64,000 bases of DNA from Alisma plantago-aquatica (GCA_963693085.1 OY856413.1:743066556-743130555); one strand, 5' to 3'; shown: positions 1 to 10,886, counted from the stretch's first letter. The notes: a model not told the origin generated them from the sequence alone. Translations and numbers: made by a program.

Positions 1-1193
1 TGCGCTGTCTTTGTCAACCTATCCACAACTACCCAAATGGAATCATGTCCCTTGTTTGTCCTGGGTAGGCCAACAACAAAGTCCATGGTTACATGGTCCC
101 ACTTCCACTGTGGTATGGGTAAGGGTTGCATTGTCCCTGCAGGTTTCTGGTGTTCAGCCTTGACCTGCTGACACACAGGACACCTCAGAACAAACTCAGC
201 TACATCCTTCTTCATCCCAGGCCACCAATACATATCCTTCAAGTTTCGATACATCTTGGTGCTCCCTGGATGCATAGCATACATCGAAGAATGAGCTTCT
301 TCCAGGACTAACTTCCTCAGGTTGTCCACATCTGGCACTATCATCCTTCCATGATAGCATGCCATCTGGTCATCTGACTCATGAAAACCTTCTCGCTTCT
401 CATCTCCAAATTCAGATCTAATCTGCTGTACAAAAACATCTACTTGTTGTGCCTCCTTTATCTGCTCTCTTAAGGTAGGTTTAATCTGCATCTCAGCTAA
501 CAGACCAGCTAACAATGATGCCTTCAACTGCACATTGTCTTGCCTTAAAGAGATAAGCATATCTCTTCTAGAGCATACTAAGGAACTTAGTTGTGTCCTA
601 TCCATGGTTGATGTTGCTGATTTCCTACTCAAGGCATCAGCAACCACATTGGCTTTGCCCGGATGGTAATCAATTGTACAATCGTAGTCCTTGATTAACT
701 CCATCCAGCGACGTTGCCTCATATTAAGCTCATGCTGAGTGAAGATGTACTTAAGGTTCTTGTGGTCTGTGAAAATCTGAAAAGTTTCTCCGTAGAGATA
801 ATGTCTCCAGATTTTCAAAGCATGGACCATAGCAGCTAACTCTAGATCGTGTGTCAGATAATTCTCCTCGTGTTTCTTAAGCTGTCGGGAAGTAAAAGAA
901 ATCACTTGTTTATCATGCATCAACACACATCCAAGTCCATTCTTGGAGGCATCACAAAAGATTATATATTCCTTTCCTTGCTCAGGTAACACAAGCACAG
1001 GCGCACTTGTTAACCTCTCCTTCAACAGATGAAAAGACTGTTGACACTTATCACTCCAAGAAAAAGGAACATCCTTTCGGGTTAACTTGGTCAAAGGTAA
1101 GGCTATAGAACTGAAATTTTTAATAAACCTTCGATAATAACCAGCTAACCCCAAGAAACTTCTAATCTCCGTCGGTGTCTTCGGTTGTTCCCA
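1..1193 (-). pseudogene. pol: Gypsy RNase H and N-terminal integrase, partial
   Basis: Open in the pol frame from the TAG at 1194 to the window edge. It shows the RT-connection motif [14 protein letters not shown], then an RNase H of the gypsy type ([77 protein letters not shown]). Integrase follows with its HHCC zinc domain ([31 protein letters not shown]) and the first catalytic Asp in the [10 protein letters not shown] segment near position 85. The rest of integrase is outside the window. Together with the RT half this is one broken pol. Confidence 0.9.
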
Positions 1194-1196
1194 CTA

Positions 1197-2018
1197 CAGA
1201 ACAGACTCTATCTTTGCAGGGTCAACACGAATTCCCGAGGCAAATACCACATGGCCAAGGAAGGATACTTCAGATAACCAAAACTCACACTTGCTAAACT
1301 TAGCGTATAGCTTATGTTCCCTTAGCAAGGTCAAAGTCCGACGAAGGTGATGCTCATGCTGCTGAGCATCCTTACTATAAATCAGTATGTCATCTATGAA
1401 GACGACAACACACTGATCAAGAAAAGGTCGAAAGACTCTATTCATGAGTTCCATAAATGCAGCCGGTGCATTGGTTAGTCCAAACGACATAACTGTGAAC
1501 TCATAGTGACCATATCTTGTCCTAAAGGCAGACTTGGATATGTCACTGTCCTTAATGCGGATTTGATGATATCCAGACCTTAAGTCTATCTTGGAAAAGA
1601 CTGTTGCCCCACACAACTGGTCGAAAAGATCATCAATCCTCGGCAAAGGATACTTATTCTTTATTGTTACTTTATTGAGTTGTCTATAATCAATGCATAA
1701 CCGCATCGATCCATCTTTCTTTTTAACAAACAAAACCGGAGCACCCCAAGGTGAGGTACTCGGTCGGATGAAACCCTTCTCAAGTAACTCTTGAAGCTGT
1801 TTCTTGAGTTCTGCCATCTCAGCAGGCGCCATCCTATACGGAGTCTGGGCTATGGGTTTCGTATCTGGGACCAAATTGATCTCAAAATCAATTTCCCGGG
1901 GTGGTGGTATACCAGGAAGTTCTTCGGGAAACACATCCTCGAATTCCCTGACTATCGGAATTTCAGCAGGGTTGGAACTCCCCTTGGTAACATCTACCAC
2001 ATGGGCTAAGAATGTGTA
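1197..2018 (-). pseudogene. pol: Gypsy reverse transcriptase region
   Basis: RNA-directed DNA polymerase core of the gypsy element, in the same frame as gag and entered through the stop at 2019. Visible motifs in order are [65 protein letters not shown] with the first catalytic Asp, [29 protein letters not shown], and [11 protein letters not shown] with the paired catalytic Asp. All catalytic residues are present. The frame closes at a TAG (1194-1196) before the conserved WEQP segment, where the family usually has a sense codon, so translation would stop before RNase H. Confidence 0.92.
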
Positions 2019-3692
2019 TCATCCTTGCCTCATCAACTTATCAGCAACCATAGCTGATACAAGACAGGTGGGCAGAATCTTTCTTTCACCTTGAAAGATC
2101 CATGTGTTGCTTTCATCAGCAAACACAGCCAACTTGGACTCACAATCCAAGACAACTCGATACCTTTCCAAGGTATCCATCCCTAGGATTATATCAAATC
2201 CTTGCATATCAAGCGGTATAAGATCCACTTGAATGCGATGCTTAGAAAAGGAAAGTACACAAGGAGAGCATACTTCTTGCAGAACAGCAGACCCACTCAA
2301 CGGAGTCTCCAACAACAACTTATCTGCCCTATGACTAGTTATCATATTGCAGTTACGAATCACTCTTCGAGTGATGAAAGAGTGCATAGCACCCGGGTCA
2401 ATCAAAACAGATACTACACAAGATTTAGACATATCAAAATATAAAAGTTCCATCTGACCTGTCACTACTTGTGGATTGACCACTGCCTCTGGTGGGTTCA
2501 TAGCATAGAACCTCGCCGTAGCCTGTTGTTGAGGTGGTGCTGATGATCCAGCTTGAGACGCTTGCCCGCGTCCTCGACCTGTTCCTTGAGATTGTCCTCC
2601 CTGTGATCCCTGTTGTCCTTGTCTCGGAGGCTGTGTCACACTGACAGGCCTAGATCGACAGTCCTTCATCAAATGTCCCACCTTACCACAGTTGTAGCAT
2701 CTTCCTTCTTGCGGTCTTTGTGGTCCGGTAGCAGACATTGATGCAGAACTCTGTGTCCCCCGAGGTGGTTGTCCTCTTCCTCTACCTCTACTAGGAGACC
2801 ACTGAGTCTGAGGACTAGATCTAGATGGTGGGGGGTTAGGTGCAGAGGATCTAGATTTCTTAAAGTCCATAGATGAAGAACCCTGGAACTGTGGATACCT
2901 CTTCTGCGTTTGCCTCTTCTCAACCACAGATCTCTCTATCCTTCGGACTGACTCAACGAAGGTAGAGAATCTCTCTCGGTTCTCTAAAGCAGACACTGGG
3001 GTAGACATGTCAGCATTCAACCCCTTCTCAAATCTCCTGATTCTCTCTTCATCTGTAGCAGCCATGTGCGGACAGAACCGCAACAACTCCATAAACTTAG
3101 CTTCATACTCGCTAATGTTCATCATACCCTGTCTCAGTCTCTCAAACTGAGAGATCTTCTCGTCTAGGAAGGTCTTTGGGAAATATCTTTGGACAAACTC
3201 CCACCGAAAATCTTCCCACGAGATCTCTATTCCAGGTCTCTTCTGCTCTTCCATGGTCCACCAGTGACCAGCACTTCCTTTGAGAAGATAGACATCATGT
3301 CTAACCTTCTCAGCTTCAGGGATGTTGAGGATCCTAAAAGCCTTCTCCAGCTCTGTCAACCACAGATCAGCATCTGCGGGGTCAGCAGTCCCATGGTATT
3401 CGGTAGCTCCGACACGACGTAGTCGCTCGAACGTCTTCCCGATACCTTGCCCCTCAGGCTGGACAGGTGCCCTAGGTGCAGGCATAGGCAACCTGTCGGT
3501 TATATGTGTCATGGCATTCATGAACTGCCCAAACATTGTCTGGACTGCTGGGTTACCCATGTCAGCTGGGTCAAGATGGGGTGGCTCTCTAGGTTGTTCT
3601 GGTACAGGCTGTTCCACCTCTGGTACTCCTGCACCGCCTTGAGGTGCACTGGCACTACTTTCTTCCACATACTCATCATGTGGCTCTGACAT
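2019..3692 (-). CDS. gag-pr: Gypsy gag-protease polyprotein, 557 aa
   Basis: Structural protein and protease of the gypsy element, forming the cytoplasmic particle in which reverse transcription occurs. A retrotransposon-gag domain spans about residues 85-255 (WLTELEKAF, GHWWTMEEQ, WEDFRWEFVQRYFPK). It is followed by an Arg/Gly/Ser/Pro-rich stretch, a CCHC zinc knuckle at 332-345 (CYNCGKVGHLMKDC) and an aspartic-protease region with LIDPGAMHSFI at 430-440; the D-P-G form of the active site occurs in many plant gypsy elements. The start lies about 115 bp inside the primer site, as expected. The frame ends at a TGA just before pol. Because the pol frame continues without shift, this stop is likelier a mutation than a designed terminator, though a gag/pol readthrough stop cannot be excluded. 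Confidence 0.9.
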   Translation of the reverse strand: MSEPHDEYVEESSASAPQGGAGVPEVEQPVPEQPREPPHLDPADMGNPAVQTMFGQFMNAMTHITDRLPMPAPRAPVQPEGQGIGKTFERLRRVGATEYHGTADPADADLWLTELEKAFRILNIPEAEKVRHDVYLLKGSAGHWWTMEEQKRPGIEISWEDFRWEFVQRYFPKTFLDEKISQFERLRQGMMNISEYEAKFMELLRFCPHMAATDEERIRRFEKGLNADMSTPVSALENRERFSTFVESVRRIERSVVEKRQTQKRYPQFQGSSSMDFKKSRSSAPNPPPSRSSPQTQWSPSRGRGRGQPPRGTQSSASMSATGPQRPQEGRCYNCGKVGHLMKDCRSRPVSVTQPPRQGQQGSQGGQSQGTGRGRGQASQAGSSAPPQQQATARFYAMNPPEAVVNPQVVTGQMELLYFDMSKSCVVSVLIDPGAMHSFITRRVIRNCNMITSHRADKLLLETPLSGSAVLQEVCSPCVLSFSKHRIQVDLIPLDMQGFDIILGMDTLERYRVVLDCESKLAVFADESNTWIFQGERKILPTCLVSAMVADKLMRQG

Positions 3693-3807
3693 TCTTAAGT
3701 ATCTTCTTCTCCTAAGGAGCAGAAGATTCTATTAGATGAGGAAGGAGTACTAAAAGTAGACTCGACATCCTAAGTCCTATGCCTCTGTAGACTCGACTGA
3801 ACCTGGC

Positions 3808-3819
3808 GCTCTGATACCA
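3808..3819 (-). other. Primer binding site of the gypsy element (initiator tRNA-Met)
   Basis: On the element strand this reads TGGTATCAGAGC, complementary to the 3' end of plant initiator tRNA-Met. It lies six bases inside the LTR end and about 115 bp upstream of the gag start. Confidence 0.93.
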
Positions 3820-3826
3820 CTTAATT

Positions 3827-5388
3827 GTGGGCTCCGATCTCCAAACCACGAATTAATCCTGATTTAATCATGTGCGGAAGCAATCGGTAAACAGCGGAAG
3901 ACAAAAATCACGGAAATTAAAACTTTTCGAGACAAGAGCCTGAAACCACAAACCTTTTCCATAGAAAAAGGATTTAATTGTTTACATCACTGACAATTAT
4001 TTCTTGAGTAATTATATACAACATGATACCAAAATTCTCAAGAATTCATACTCTAAAACACTCCAGGACCTGAGAGTACAGAGGACACATAGGACTTGAC
4101 ACTAACTACACCATGAAGCAGGCTAGATCTCCACCTGAGATATTTACTACTCCTGATGCTGCTGTTGCTGGGATTGGTCACCTGTGTTCTTGTTCCTCCA
4201 TCTTCGACGACCACCTAAAAAGTAGAACTCTACGGGGTGAGACAATTATACATAATTGCCCCAGCGAGAGTTATAACTCTCCACTAGGCTTTATAAGCAA
4301 AGCAAGGAATAACTAAAGCAATAAGAGCCTTCAAGATATTCACTAGCAGTTCTGATGATGAGCAAGAGTTCAATCAACATTAAAATATGAGAACATCTAT
4401 GCTATTCAAGATAACATCAATCAAATATCTCGTAGATAACTCTAACAGATATACTACGTTGTTGATTATGTTTTTTCAAACATTATTGTTATGCCCTGTG
4501 GAGATGAGGCTTACCACTCATACTCCAACTGATCGCTAAGAAGTCACATCAGTATCATACATAGGTCATTAAAAGAGCCGGATTCTTATGACCTCATCTT
4601 CCTCAGTCAGTTAGAGGATCGAATGTTAGATATCTGGCGGGATATCTTTTGTTATAGCTTTCCAGGGTAAACTGGACCTTCGCTATTTTAGAGTTACAGT
4701 GGCGTTCTGTACTCTCTTCGTCATCGGAAGATTTCTTGTTTATCTTTTATCGATGCGGTGTTTGTGTCTTTAAGGGAGTGTAGATATACATCTCACCTTT
4801 AGGACTTTATGGTGGGGTCTGATGGACTACTAGAATCTACATCATCCTCTCACCTTTTCTTTTATAGTGAAGGTATGACGGACTACAAGAATCTACATCA
4901 AATACCTACACTAGGATGTAAGGTTCTACACATCCATGTACCCCACATACTCAAAAGTATGTGATCCAGGAGTTCCCTGAGGAAAACCTGTTTCACCATC
5001 ATTTAGACTCTGACAATGATGGATCTATGATCAGGGCTCTACATTTCACTTGATTAGTTAGGTACATTCAGTATTCTTATCATCATACAACAACACAACT
5101 ATATATGAGAATACTAAAATGTAGCAGGCCTAACTCATTTCAATTACCAGTTCTCAATTATCTCATCACAAGTCATCTTTCAAGCATGACCTTGATGGTG
5201 TTTATGGCTTTTACAACCCATAAATCACAAAAGATGTCACTTAGCAGCGCATCAAGATGATTCACTATTCATAAAGCTTAAGACATGCTTTCAATGAATA
5301 TAACATGGTATTTCATACCTGGGTATGACCATTATCTCATAATAACCTGCACGGTTAGTTCAACAGATAATCATAAACAATTCAATAA
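3827..5388. other. LTR interior without coding signal
   Basis: About 1.5 kb of LTR sequence next to the primer site, the 3' part of the LTR in element orientation (R/U5 side). A 67-codon frame at 4113-4316 looks like chance. Nothing else recognisable was seen. Confidence 0.6.
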
Positions 5389-5400
5389 TTAGGGATGCAT

Positions 5401-5528
5401 TCCCAATTAGGGTTTCACTTGGAATCACCCTCAACTAGGGTTTCACATGGAATCACCCTCAACTAGGGTTTCACATGGAATCACCCTCAACTAGGGTTTA
5501 ATTCAATAACCCTGTCAATTAGGGTTTA
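5401..5528 (+). repeat. 28-bp minisatellite with telobox core in the LTR
   Basis: Three to four tandem units of about 28 bp, at 5401-5430, 5431-5458, 5459-5486 and a degenerate one to 5528. Each contains TAGGGTTT, which matches the plant telobox (AAACCCTA on the other strand) and one telomere repeat. Isolated TAGGGTTT copies continue to about 5570 and recur near 6550-6650, 7060, 8165, 8565 and 9695. Confidence 0.8.
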
Positions 5529-6111
5529 CTGTTCATCTTTCATGTCATCACCCTAAAATTAGGGTTTACTATTCACTCCATGGTGAATTGTACTCATTAC
5601 ATCATTATGTAAGAGAAACATCATCATTAAGGCTCTTAATTAGAATTAAGATCCATTAGATATTATAAATAGGGTTTCCATGACCTCACATAGGTGGGTC
5701 ATTCCCTAATCATGCACATTCATGTGTAAATGAAGTATCTCACTAGAGTTTCCTCCTAAAAGGGTACTTTCTCTCTCTAAGATACTTTCTCTCTCTAGAA
5801 ATACTTTCTCTCTCCTCTCACTGGTAGATGGTGACAATACCACTCTAGATCAGGTTGAGATAAGTCTCCATTGACTAACATGATCCAAAACATCAACATC
5901 ATGTGATTAGGGTTTGATTAAAACAAGGTTTTACCCCTTTAGACCCCTCAAGGGTATTTTGGTAATTTGCCACATGATTACCATCATGGGTTAACTCACT
6001 AATCACATAGTCCCTTAATGACCTAGGTTACCATTAGGGTTTAGATTGAATCATCATTGAACTAATTACATCATCAAATGGTTAAGTACAAACCATCACC
6101 AATCTCCAAAC

Positions 6112-6472
6112 GGTTTCAACCTTCAAACGGTTTCAACCACCCAAACGGTGAGACCGTTTGGCCCCAAACGGTCTTGAGACCGTTTGGCCCCAAACGGTAT
6201 TGAGACCGTTTGGATCCAAACGGTCTTGAGACCGTTTGGAGGTGAAGACCGTTTGGAAGAGTTGACTTCCCAACCGTTTGGAGCTTTAATCGGTTTTGAG
6301 ACCGTTTGATCAAACTTACTTGAGATCGATTGGACCAAACGATCCTGAGGTCGTTTGAGCCCAAACGGTCTTGCGACCGTTTGGCCCCAAACGGTCTTGA
6401 GACCGTTTGGTCTCAAACGGTCTTGAGACTGTTTGGATCCAAACGGTCTTGAGACCGTTTGGTCCTCCAAAG
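6112..6472. repeat. Array of short perfect palindromes in the LTR
   Basis: About a dozen palindromes are packed into 360 bp. The consensus has arms CCAAACGGTCT and AGACCGTTTGG around a 2-base centre, joined by short CC/GATC-type spacers, giving a period near 26-27 bp. Some units are damaged on one arm. The array reads almost identically on both strands, so open frames here on either strand are artefacts. Confidence 0.9.
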
Positions 6473-6731
6473 TGGTTCAAAGGTTACCAATGTTCATGGA
6501 TATGTGTGTTGAAGTCCTCAAATGGTCAAAGCTATGCTAACCACTTATAATTTGAGTCAGTTAGGGTTAGCCTTAACCACTTATATATCCAATTGACCCT
6601 CAATTACAAGCCAATTAGGGTTCAATCTTCCTCAATTAGGGTTTTAATTCGATTGGTCATCAGTGTTCAACAATGTGAATCAATTCGACGTTGAACCTAT
6701 CAATTGACCTCCAATTGGGCTCAAACTTGGA

Positions 6732-6992
6732 CCAAACGGTCTTGAGGTCGTTTGGACATCATCCAAACGGTCTTGAGACCGTTTGCCCAAAGTTTGACCA
6801 AAATCCAAGTCGTTTTGACTAAGGTTGAAGTCCAATTAGGTCAAAATCAGCAATTTTCATCAATTCATCAATTTCCTACCATTGGACCCTCAAACCATTA
6901 GATTAACTTAACCCTAGACCTTCAAACGGTCTTGGGTTGTGCCCAAACGGTCTTAGGACCGTTTGGAGAAATCCCCAAACGGTCTTGAGACC
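6732..6992. repeat. Scattered second set of the same palindromes
   Basis: Further units of the AAACGGTC/GACCGTTT palindrome at about 6733-6787 and 6926-6992, separated by ordinary LTR sequence. They are more divergent than the main array, which suggests local amplification from dispersed copies. Confidence 0.8.
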
Positions 6993-8500
6993 GTTTGGGT
7001 CCCTCAACCCAAAACTCAACGAGATCTATATGTCAAATCAGCACTTTTTCACCCGATTAGGGTTTCATGTTGAAGTGCCTTCAACTCTCAATTGGTTAAG
7101 AATTAGACTTTGATTCTTTGCAGAGATGAAATTCAACATGTTAGGAACAGACCCTCAAACGGTCTTCCCTTGGTCAACTCTTTCAAACGGTCTTGAGACC
7201 GTTTCAATCCAAACGGTCTTGCAAGACCGTTTGAGAGCAAACGGTTTGAAACCGTTTGAACCCAAACGGTTTGCAACCGTTTGGACCGAAAGGGTCCAAG
7301 GTCGTTTGAAAAAGTAACATAGGGAATCACGCCCCTCATCTTCAACCTCTTGCAAGGTCGGTTTCTCCACTGATTTTCTTGCAAACGTGCAAGGAAGAAG
7401 GGTGGTAGAAGGAGAATTTACCAAGTAAATTGCAAGAATTGAGCATACATATAAAGCATAAGTTTAGAGTTATAAAACCCGCCTAAAGGTTGATCTTAGA
7501 GCTCCAAGCCTTCAAGCTCCAAGCTTTAATGGCGTCCTTGAGCTTCCACAACTTGGTCAGAGGTGAATTCTCCAAGGAAACGTTGCTTTGGTCGGCTAGA
7601 ACAAGAAGACTAAGTAAGCTAACCATAAAACCAACCTTAGAAAGTGAATTCCTTCATGAATTCGAGCTAGAAGGTGGGGTTTTCTTACCTTGAACAGGTT
7701 GGTCGCCCCCCCTGAGCTCCAGAGCTACCCTTGGTCGTTTGAGCAAGAAAGGAAGAGAAGTGAAGGAAAGAAAGTCCGTTCACTTAATTGCAAGGGAAAA
7801 GGGCTTATATACTTTAGCCTCTTTTACACCCTAAGGACCTCACAAGATTGGAAATCACATCTAGGTCCCTCCTTGCTCAAAGGCACGACCAAACCTATCT
7901 ATCCTTATGCAAATCTCATGAAATCTCAAGATCTAGGGGTAAAGGAATCCAACCTTCAACTAGGGTACATACATGAAAGGTTTTCATACCCATTTTAGGT
8001 GATTTCTATCACAAAGGTCATTTTTCTCATCTGATTATTAAATGATGTATCCCTTTCATCATTTCTACTCTAAATGATGACAAGAGTCATAAAAGATGTT
8101 CTAGATATTAAGAATTACAACTTGGACCCCTCAATTTGGGTAATTTGCACTTTATCCCAAATTAGGGTTTCTAAGCATGGGAATTGCTTCCACAGCTGCA
8201 CCTTGGTGCTCAAGCTTGGGAAATCCCTCAAACTTTACCATAACCATTCTCATGATGTCTCAACATCAAAGGAACATCTTATCTTGTGAATTTTTCAAGT
8301 TCAACCCTTAAACTGGGTAATTTGCACATAGGTCCCTGCATACAACACAATGCTACAATTTTATACAAAAAGGAGCAATATTGAAAGTAAATGTTCCTGA
8401 GGAACTTAATTACATGCCAGGGAGTGTTCACAAGTATATTAATTACATATTTAGGCAAAACTTCCAGGGTTAGGTCATAACCCAGGTCAGGGGTGTTACA
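6993..8500 (-). repeat. Tandem duplication inside LTR, unit 1
   Basis: A 1508-bp unit beginning GTTTGGGTCC and ending in GGGGTGTTACA, followed at once by a second copy. It includes a palindrome cluster (7150-7300), a candidate minus-strand TATA box (7804-7811) and the LTR start sequence. The unit ends exactly with the LTR terminal sequence, so this junction looks like a complete LTR end followed by a partial second LTR. Confidence 0.9.
7804..7811 (-). promoter_or_regulatory. Candidate LTR TATA box, copy 1
   Basis: TATATAAG on the element strand, inside duplicated unit 1. It is the best TATA candidate upstream of the primer site in the LTR. Inferred from sequence only. Confidence 0.45.
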
Positions 8501-10035
8501 GTTTGGGTCCTTCAACCCAAAACTCAACAAGATCTATGTTCCAAATCAGCACTTTTTCACCCGATTAGGGTTTCATGTTGAAGTGGCTTCAACTCCCAAA
8601 TGGTTAAGAATTAGACTTTGATTCTTTTCAGAGATGAATTTCAATATATTAGGAACAGACCCTCAAACGGTCGTCTCTTGGTCAACTCTTTCAAACGGTC
8701 TTGAGACCGTTTCAATCCAAACGGTCTTGCAAGACCGTTTGAGAGCAAACGGTTTGAAACCGTTTGAACCCAAACGGTTTGAAACCGTTTGAACCCAAAC
8801 GGTTTGCAACCGTTTGGACCAAAAGGGTCCAAGGTCGTTTGAAAAAGTAACATAGGGAATCAAGCCCCTCATCTTCAACCTCTAGCAAGGTCGGTTTCTC
8901 CACTGATTTGCTTGCAAAGATGCAAGGAAGAAGAGAGGTAGAAGGAGATTTTACCAAGTAAATTGCAAGGATTAAGCATACATATAAAGCAAAAGTTTAG
9001 AGTTATAAAACCCACCTAAAGGTTGATCTTAGAGCTCCAAGCCTTCAAGATCCAAGCTTTAATGGCGTCCTTGAGCTTCCACAACTTGGTCAGAGGTGAA
9101 TTCTCCAAGGAAACGTTGCTTTGGTCGGCTAGAACAAGAAGACTAAGTAAGCTAACCATAAAACCAACCTTAGAAAGTGAATTCCTCCATGAATTTGAGC
9201 TAGAAGGTGGGGTTCTCTTACCTAGAACAGGTTGGTCGTCCCCCCCTGAGCTCCAGAGCTGTCCTTGGTCGTTTGAGCAAGGAAGGAAGAGAAGTGAAGG
9301 AAAGAAAATTCGTTCACTTAATTGCAAGGGAAAAGGGCTTATATACTTTAGCCTCTTTTACACTCTAAGGACCTCACAAGATTGGAAATCACATCTAGGC
9401 CCCTCCTTGCTCAAAGGCACGTCCAAACTCATCTATCCTTGTACAAATCTCATAAAATCCCAAGATCTAAGGGTAAAGGAATCCAACCTTCAACTAGGGT
9501 ACATACATGAAAGGGTTTTATACCCATTTTAGGTGATTTCTATCACAAGGATCATTTTTTCTCATCTGATTATTAAATGATGTATCCCTTTCATCATTTC
9601 TACTCTAAATGATGACAAGAGTCATAAAAGATGTTCTAGATGGTGAAAATTACAAGTTGGACCCCTCAATTTGGGTATTTTGCATTTTACCCCAAATTAG
9701 GGTTTCTAAGCATGGGGATTGCTTCCACAGCGGCACCTTGGTGCTCAAGCTTGGGAAATCCCTCAAACTTCATCATAGACATCTTCATGATGTCTCAACA
9801 TCAAAGGAACATCTTATCTTGTGAATTTTTCAAGTTTAACCCTTAAACTGGGTAATTTGCACATGGGTCCCTGCATACAACACAATGCTACAACTTTATA
9901 CAAAAAGGAGCAAAATTGAAAGTAAATGTTCCTGAGGAACTTAATTACATGCCAGGGAGTGTTCACAAGTATATTAATTACATATTTAGGCAAAACTTCC
10001 AGGGTTAGGTCATAACCCAGGTCAGGGGTGTTACA
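8501..10035 (-). repeat. Tandem duplication inside LTR, unit 2
   Basis: A 1535-bp copy of 6993-8500, nearly identical throughout. It differs by scattered substitutions and by one extra 25-bp palindromic module near 8765-8790. Its right end is the outer end of the LTR. It also carries the second candidate TATA box (9348-9355). Confidence 0.9.
9348..9355 (-). promoter_or_regulatory. Candidate LTR TATA box, copy 2
   Basis: The same TATATAAG motif in duplicated unit 2. If both copies work, the LTR has two start sites about 1.5 kb apart. Confidence 0.45.
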
Positions 10036-10253
10036 TTGATGCTCACTTTTTGTTGCTTTACAAATGCTAGTTGTTTTAAACACTTTGCATCCATTTTTGA
10101 TCAATATGCACCCATCTTGATCTTTTGATGCCCACTTTTGTTCTTTCGACGCTCACTTTTGTCATTTTGACGCCTGATCTTTGTTTTGGATAATTATATG
10201 CTCTTGTTGGTCAATTTGTCTCCAATTTTGATCTTTTCCGCGCCTACTTTTAA
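10036..10253. repeat. Degenerate short tandem repeat outside the LTR
   Basis: Imperfect units of about 22-25 bp built on the pattern TTTGACGCCCACTTTTGT, seen at least five times. No gene is visible. It is the sequence flanking the gypsy LTR. Confidence 0.55.
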
Positions 10254-10766
10254 TTGTTTTACGCCCATTCTTTATTTTTCACTACTTACTTCCACACTTT
10301 CCTCCTTTTGGCATTACTTTCCTCCTTACATATCTTCTCTCTTCTAATTACTTCCCTTCTCTTTTCCCATCACTTCCCTCCTCACTTACTACAAAGTTTT
10401 CCGTTACTTCCCTCCTCTTTTTCAATTACTCCCTTCCCACTTATCTTTTCTCTCCACACTACTTCCTTCTTTCCATATACTTCCCTCTCCTACTCCCATC
10501 ACTTTCCTCCTCTTTTAATCTTTACTTCCCTCCCCTTTTATTTTATTTTACTTCCCTCTTTACTTACATTTATTTTCTCTCTTCTAAAAAACGTGTTCCA
10601 CTCACTCACTCTTCTTCCATTCCTACTCATTCTCCCTCTCTGGCTATCACTCTCATCATATTCTTTGCATCCCAAAAATTTACTCTATTATGTCATCGCC
10701 TCCGAAAACCACCCACCTAAAAAAGTAAAACTTCTCAAACCTCCGAATACTACCACCCAAAACTAA
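10254..10766. repeat. Pyrimidine-rich tract
   Basis: Strongly CT-rich DNA (CTTCCCTCC and TTTTCTC runs). It is open for 170 codons on the plus strand, but composition explains this: the product would be only Ser, Leu, Phe and Pro. Treated as low-complexity DNA, not a gene. Confidence 0.75.
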
Positions 10767-10886
10767 AAAGCTTCTCAAACCTCCAAATATCACCTGCTCG
10801 TAACAATGCAGATTTATGATTTTCACACGTTAGCAAATCATTTTTGACATTTTGTTTTACCAATTTTGACCACAAATATGTCCAAA

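Larger units (their letters stand above)
1..10035 (-). mobile_element. Ty3/gypsy LTR retrotransposon, truncated by the left window edge
   Basis: Read on the minus strand the order is LTR (10035 to 3826), tRNA primer site (3819-3808), gag-protease (3692-2019), reverse transcriptase, RNase H and the start of integrase (2018 to 1). This gag-PR-RT-RH-IN order defines Ty3/gypsy. The LTR begins TGTAACACCCC on the element strand, a start common in plant chromoviruses of the Tekay/Retand type; the chromodomain that would prove this lies outside the window. The coding part carries two in-frame stops (at 2019 and 1194), so this copy is probably dead. The second LTR, and so the target duplication and insertion age, are not visible. 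Confidence 0.93.
3826..10035 (-). repeat. Long terminal repeat of the gypsy element (about 6.2 kb)
   Basis: On the element strand it starts TGTAACACCCC at 10035 and ends in CCACA at 3826, giving TG...CA ends. It contains no convincing coding region; short open frames at 7490-7998 and 9023-9532 lie inside a duplicated segment and match nothing recognised. It holds a telobox-like minisatellite, arrays of short palindromes, and a direct duplication of about 1.5 kb (6993-8500 and 8501-10035). If the duplication is secondary, the original LTR would be 3826-8500, about 4.7 kb. Even that is long for a plant LTR. The partner LTR needed to fix the ends is outside the window. Confidence 0.75.

Noticed and set aside
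5389..5570. Interstitial telomere array
   Set aside because: TAGGGTTT motifs are spaced by 20 unrelated bases in a 28-bp unit; they are not contiguous telomere repeats.
6116..6470. Overlapping minus-strand open frames in the LTR
   Set aside because: They are readings of the palindrome array, which avoids stops by its repeat unit.
6112..7300. CRISPR-like array of palindromic repeats
   Set aside because: The spacers are 2-6 bases or irregular, there are no cas genes, and the setting is a plant LTR.
9023..9532. 169-codon frame with a shorter copy at 7490-7998
   Set aside because: It looked conserved because it occurs twice, but the two copies are the recent LTR duplication, so the similarity is at DNA level. 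No domain was recognised.
10254..10766. 170-codon plus-strand open frame
   Set aside because: Pyrimidine-rich low-complexity DNA; the product would be almost only Ser, Leu, Phe and Pro.
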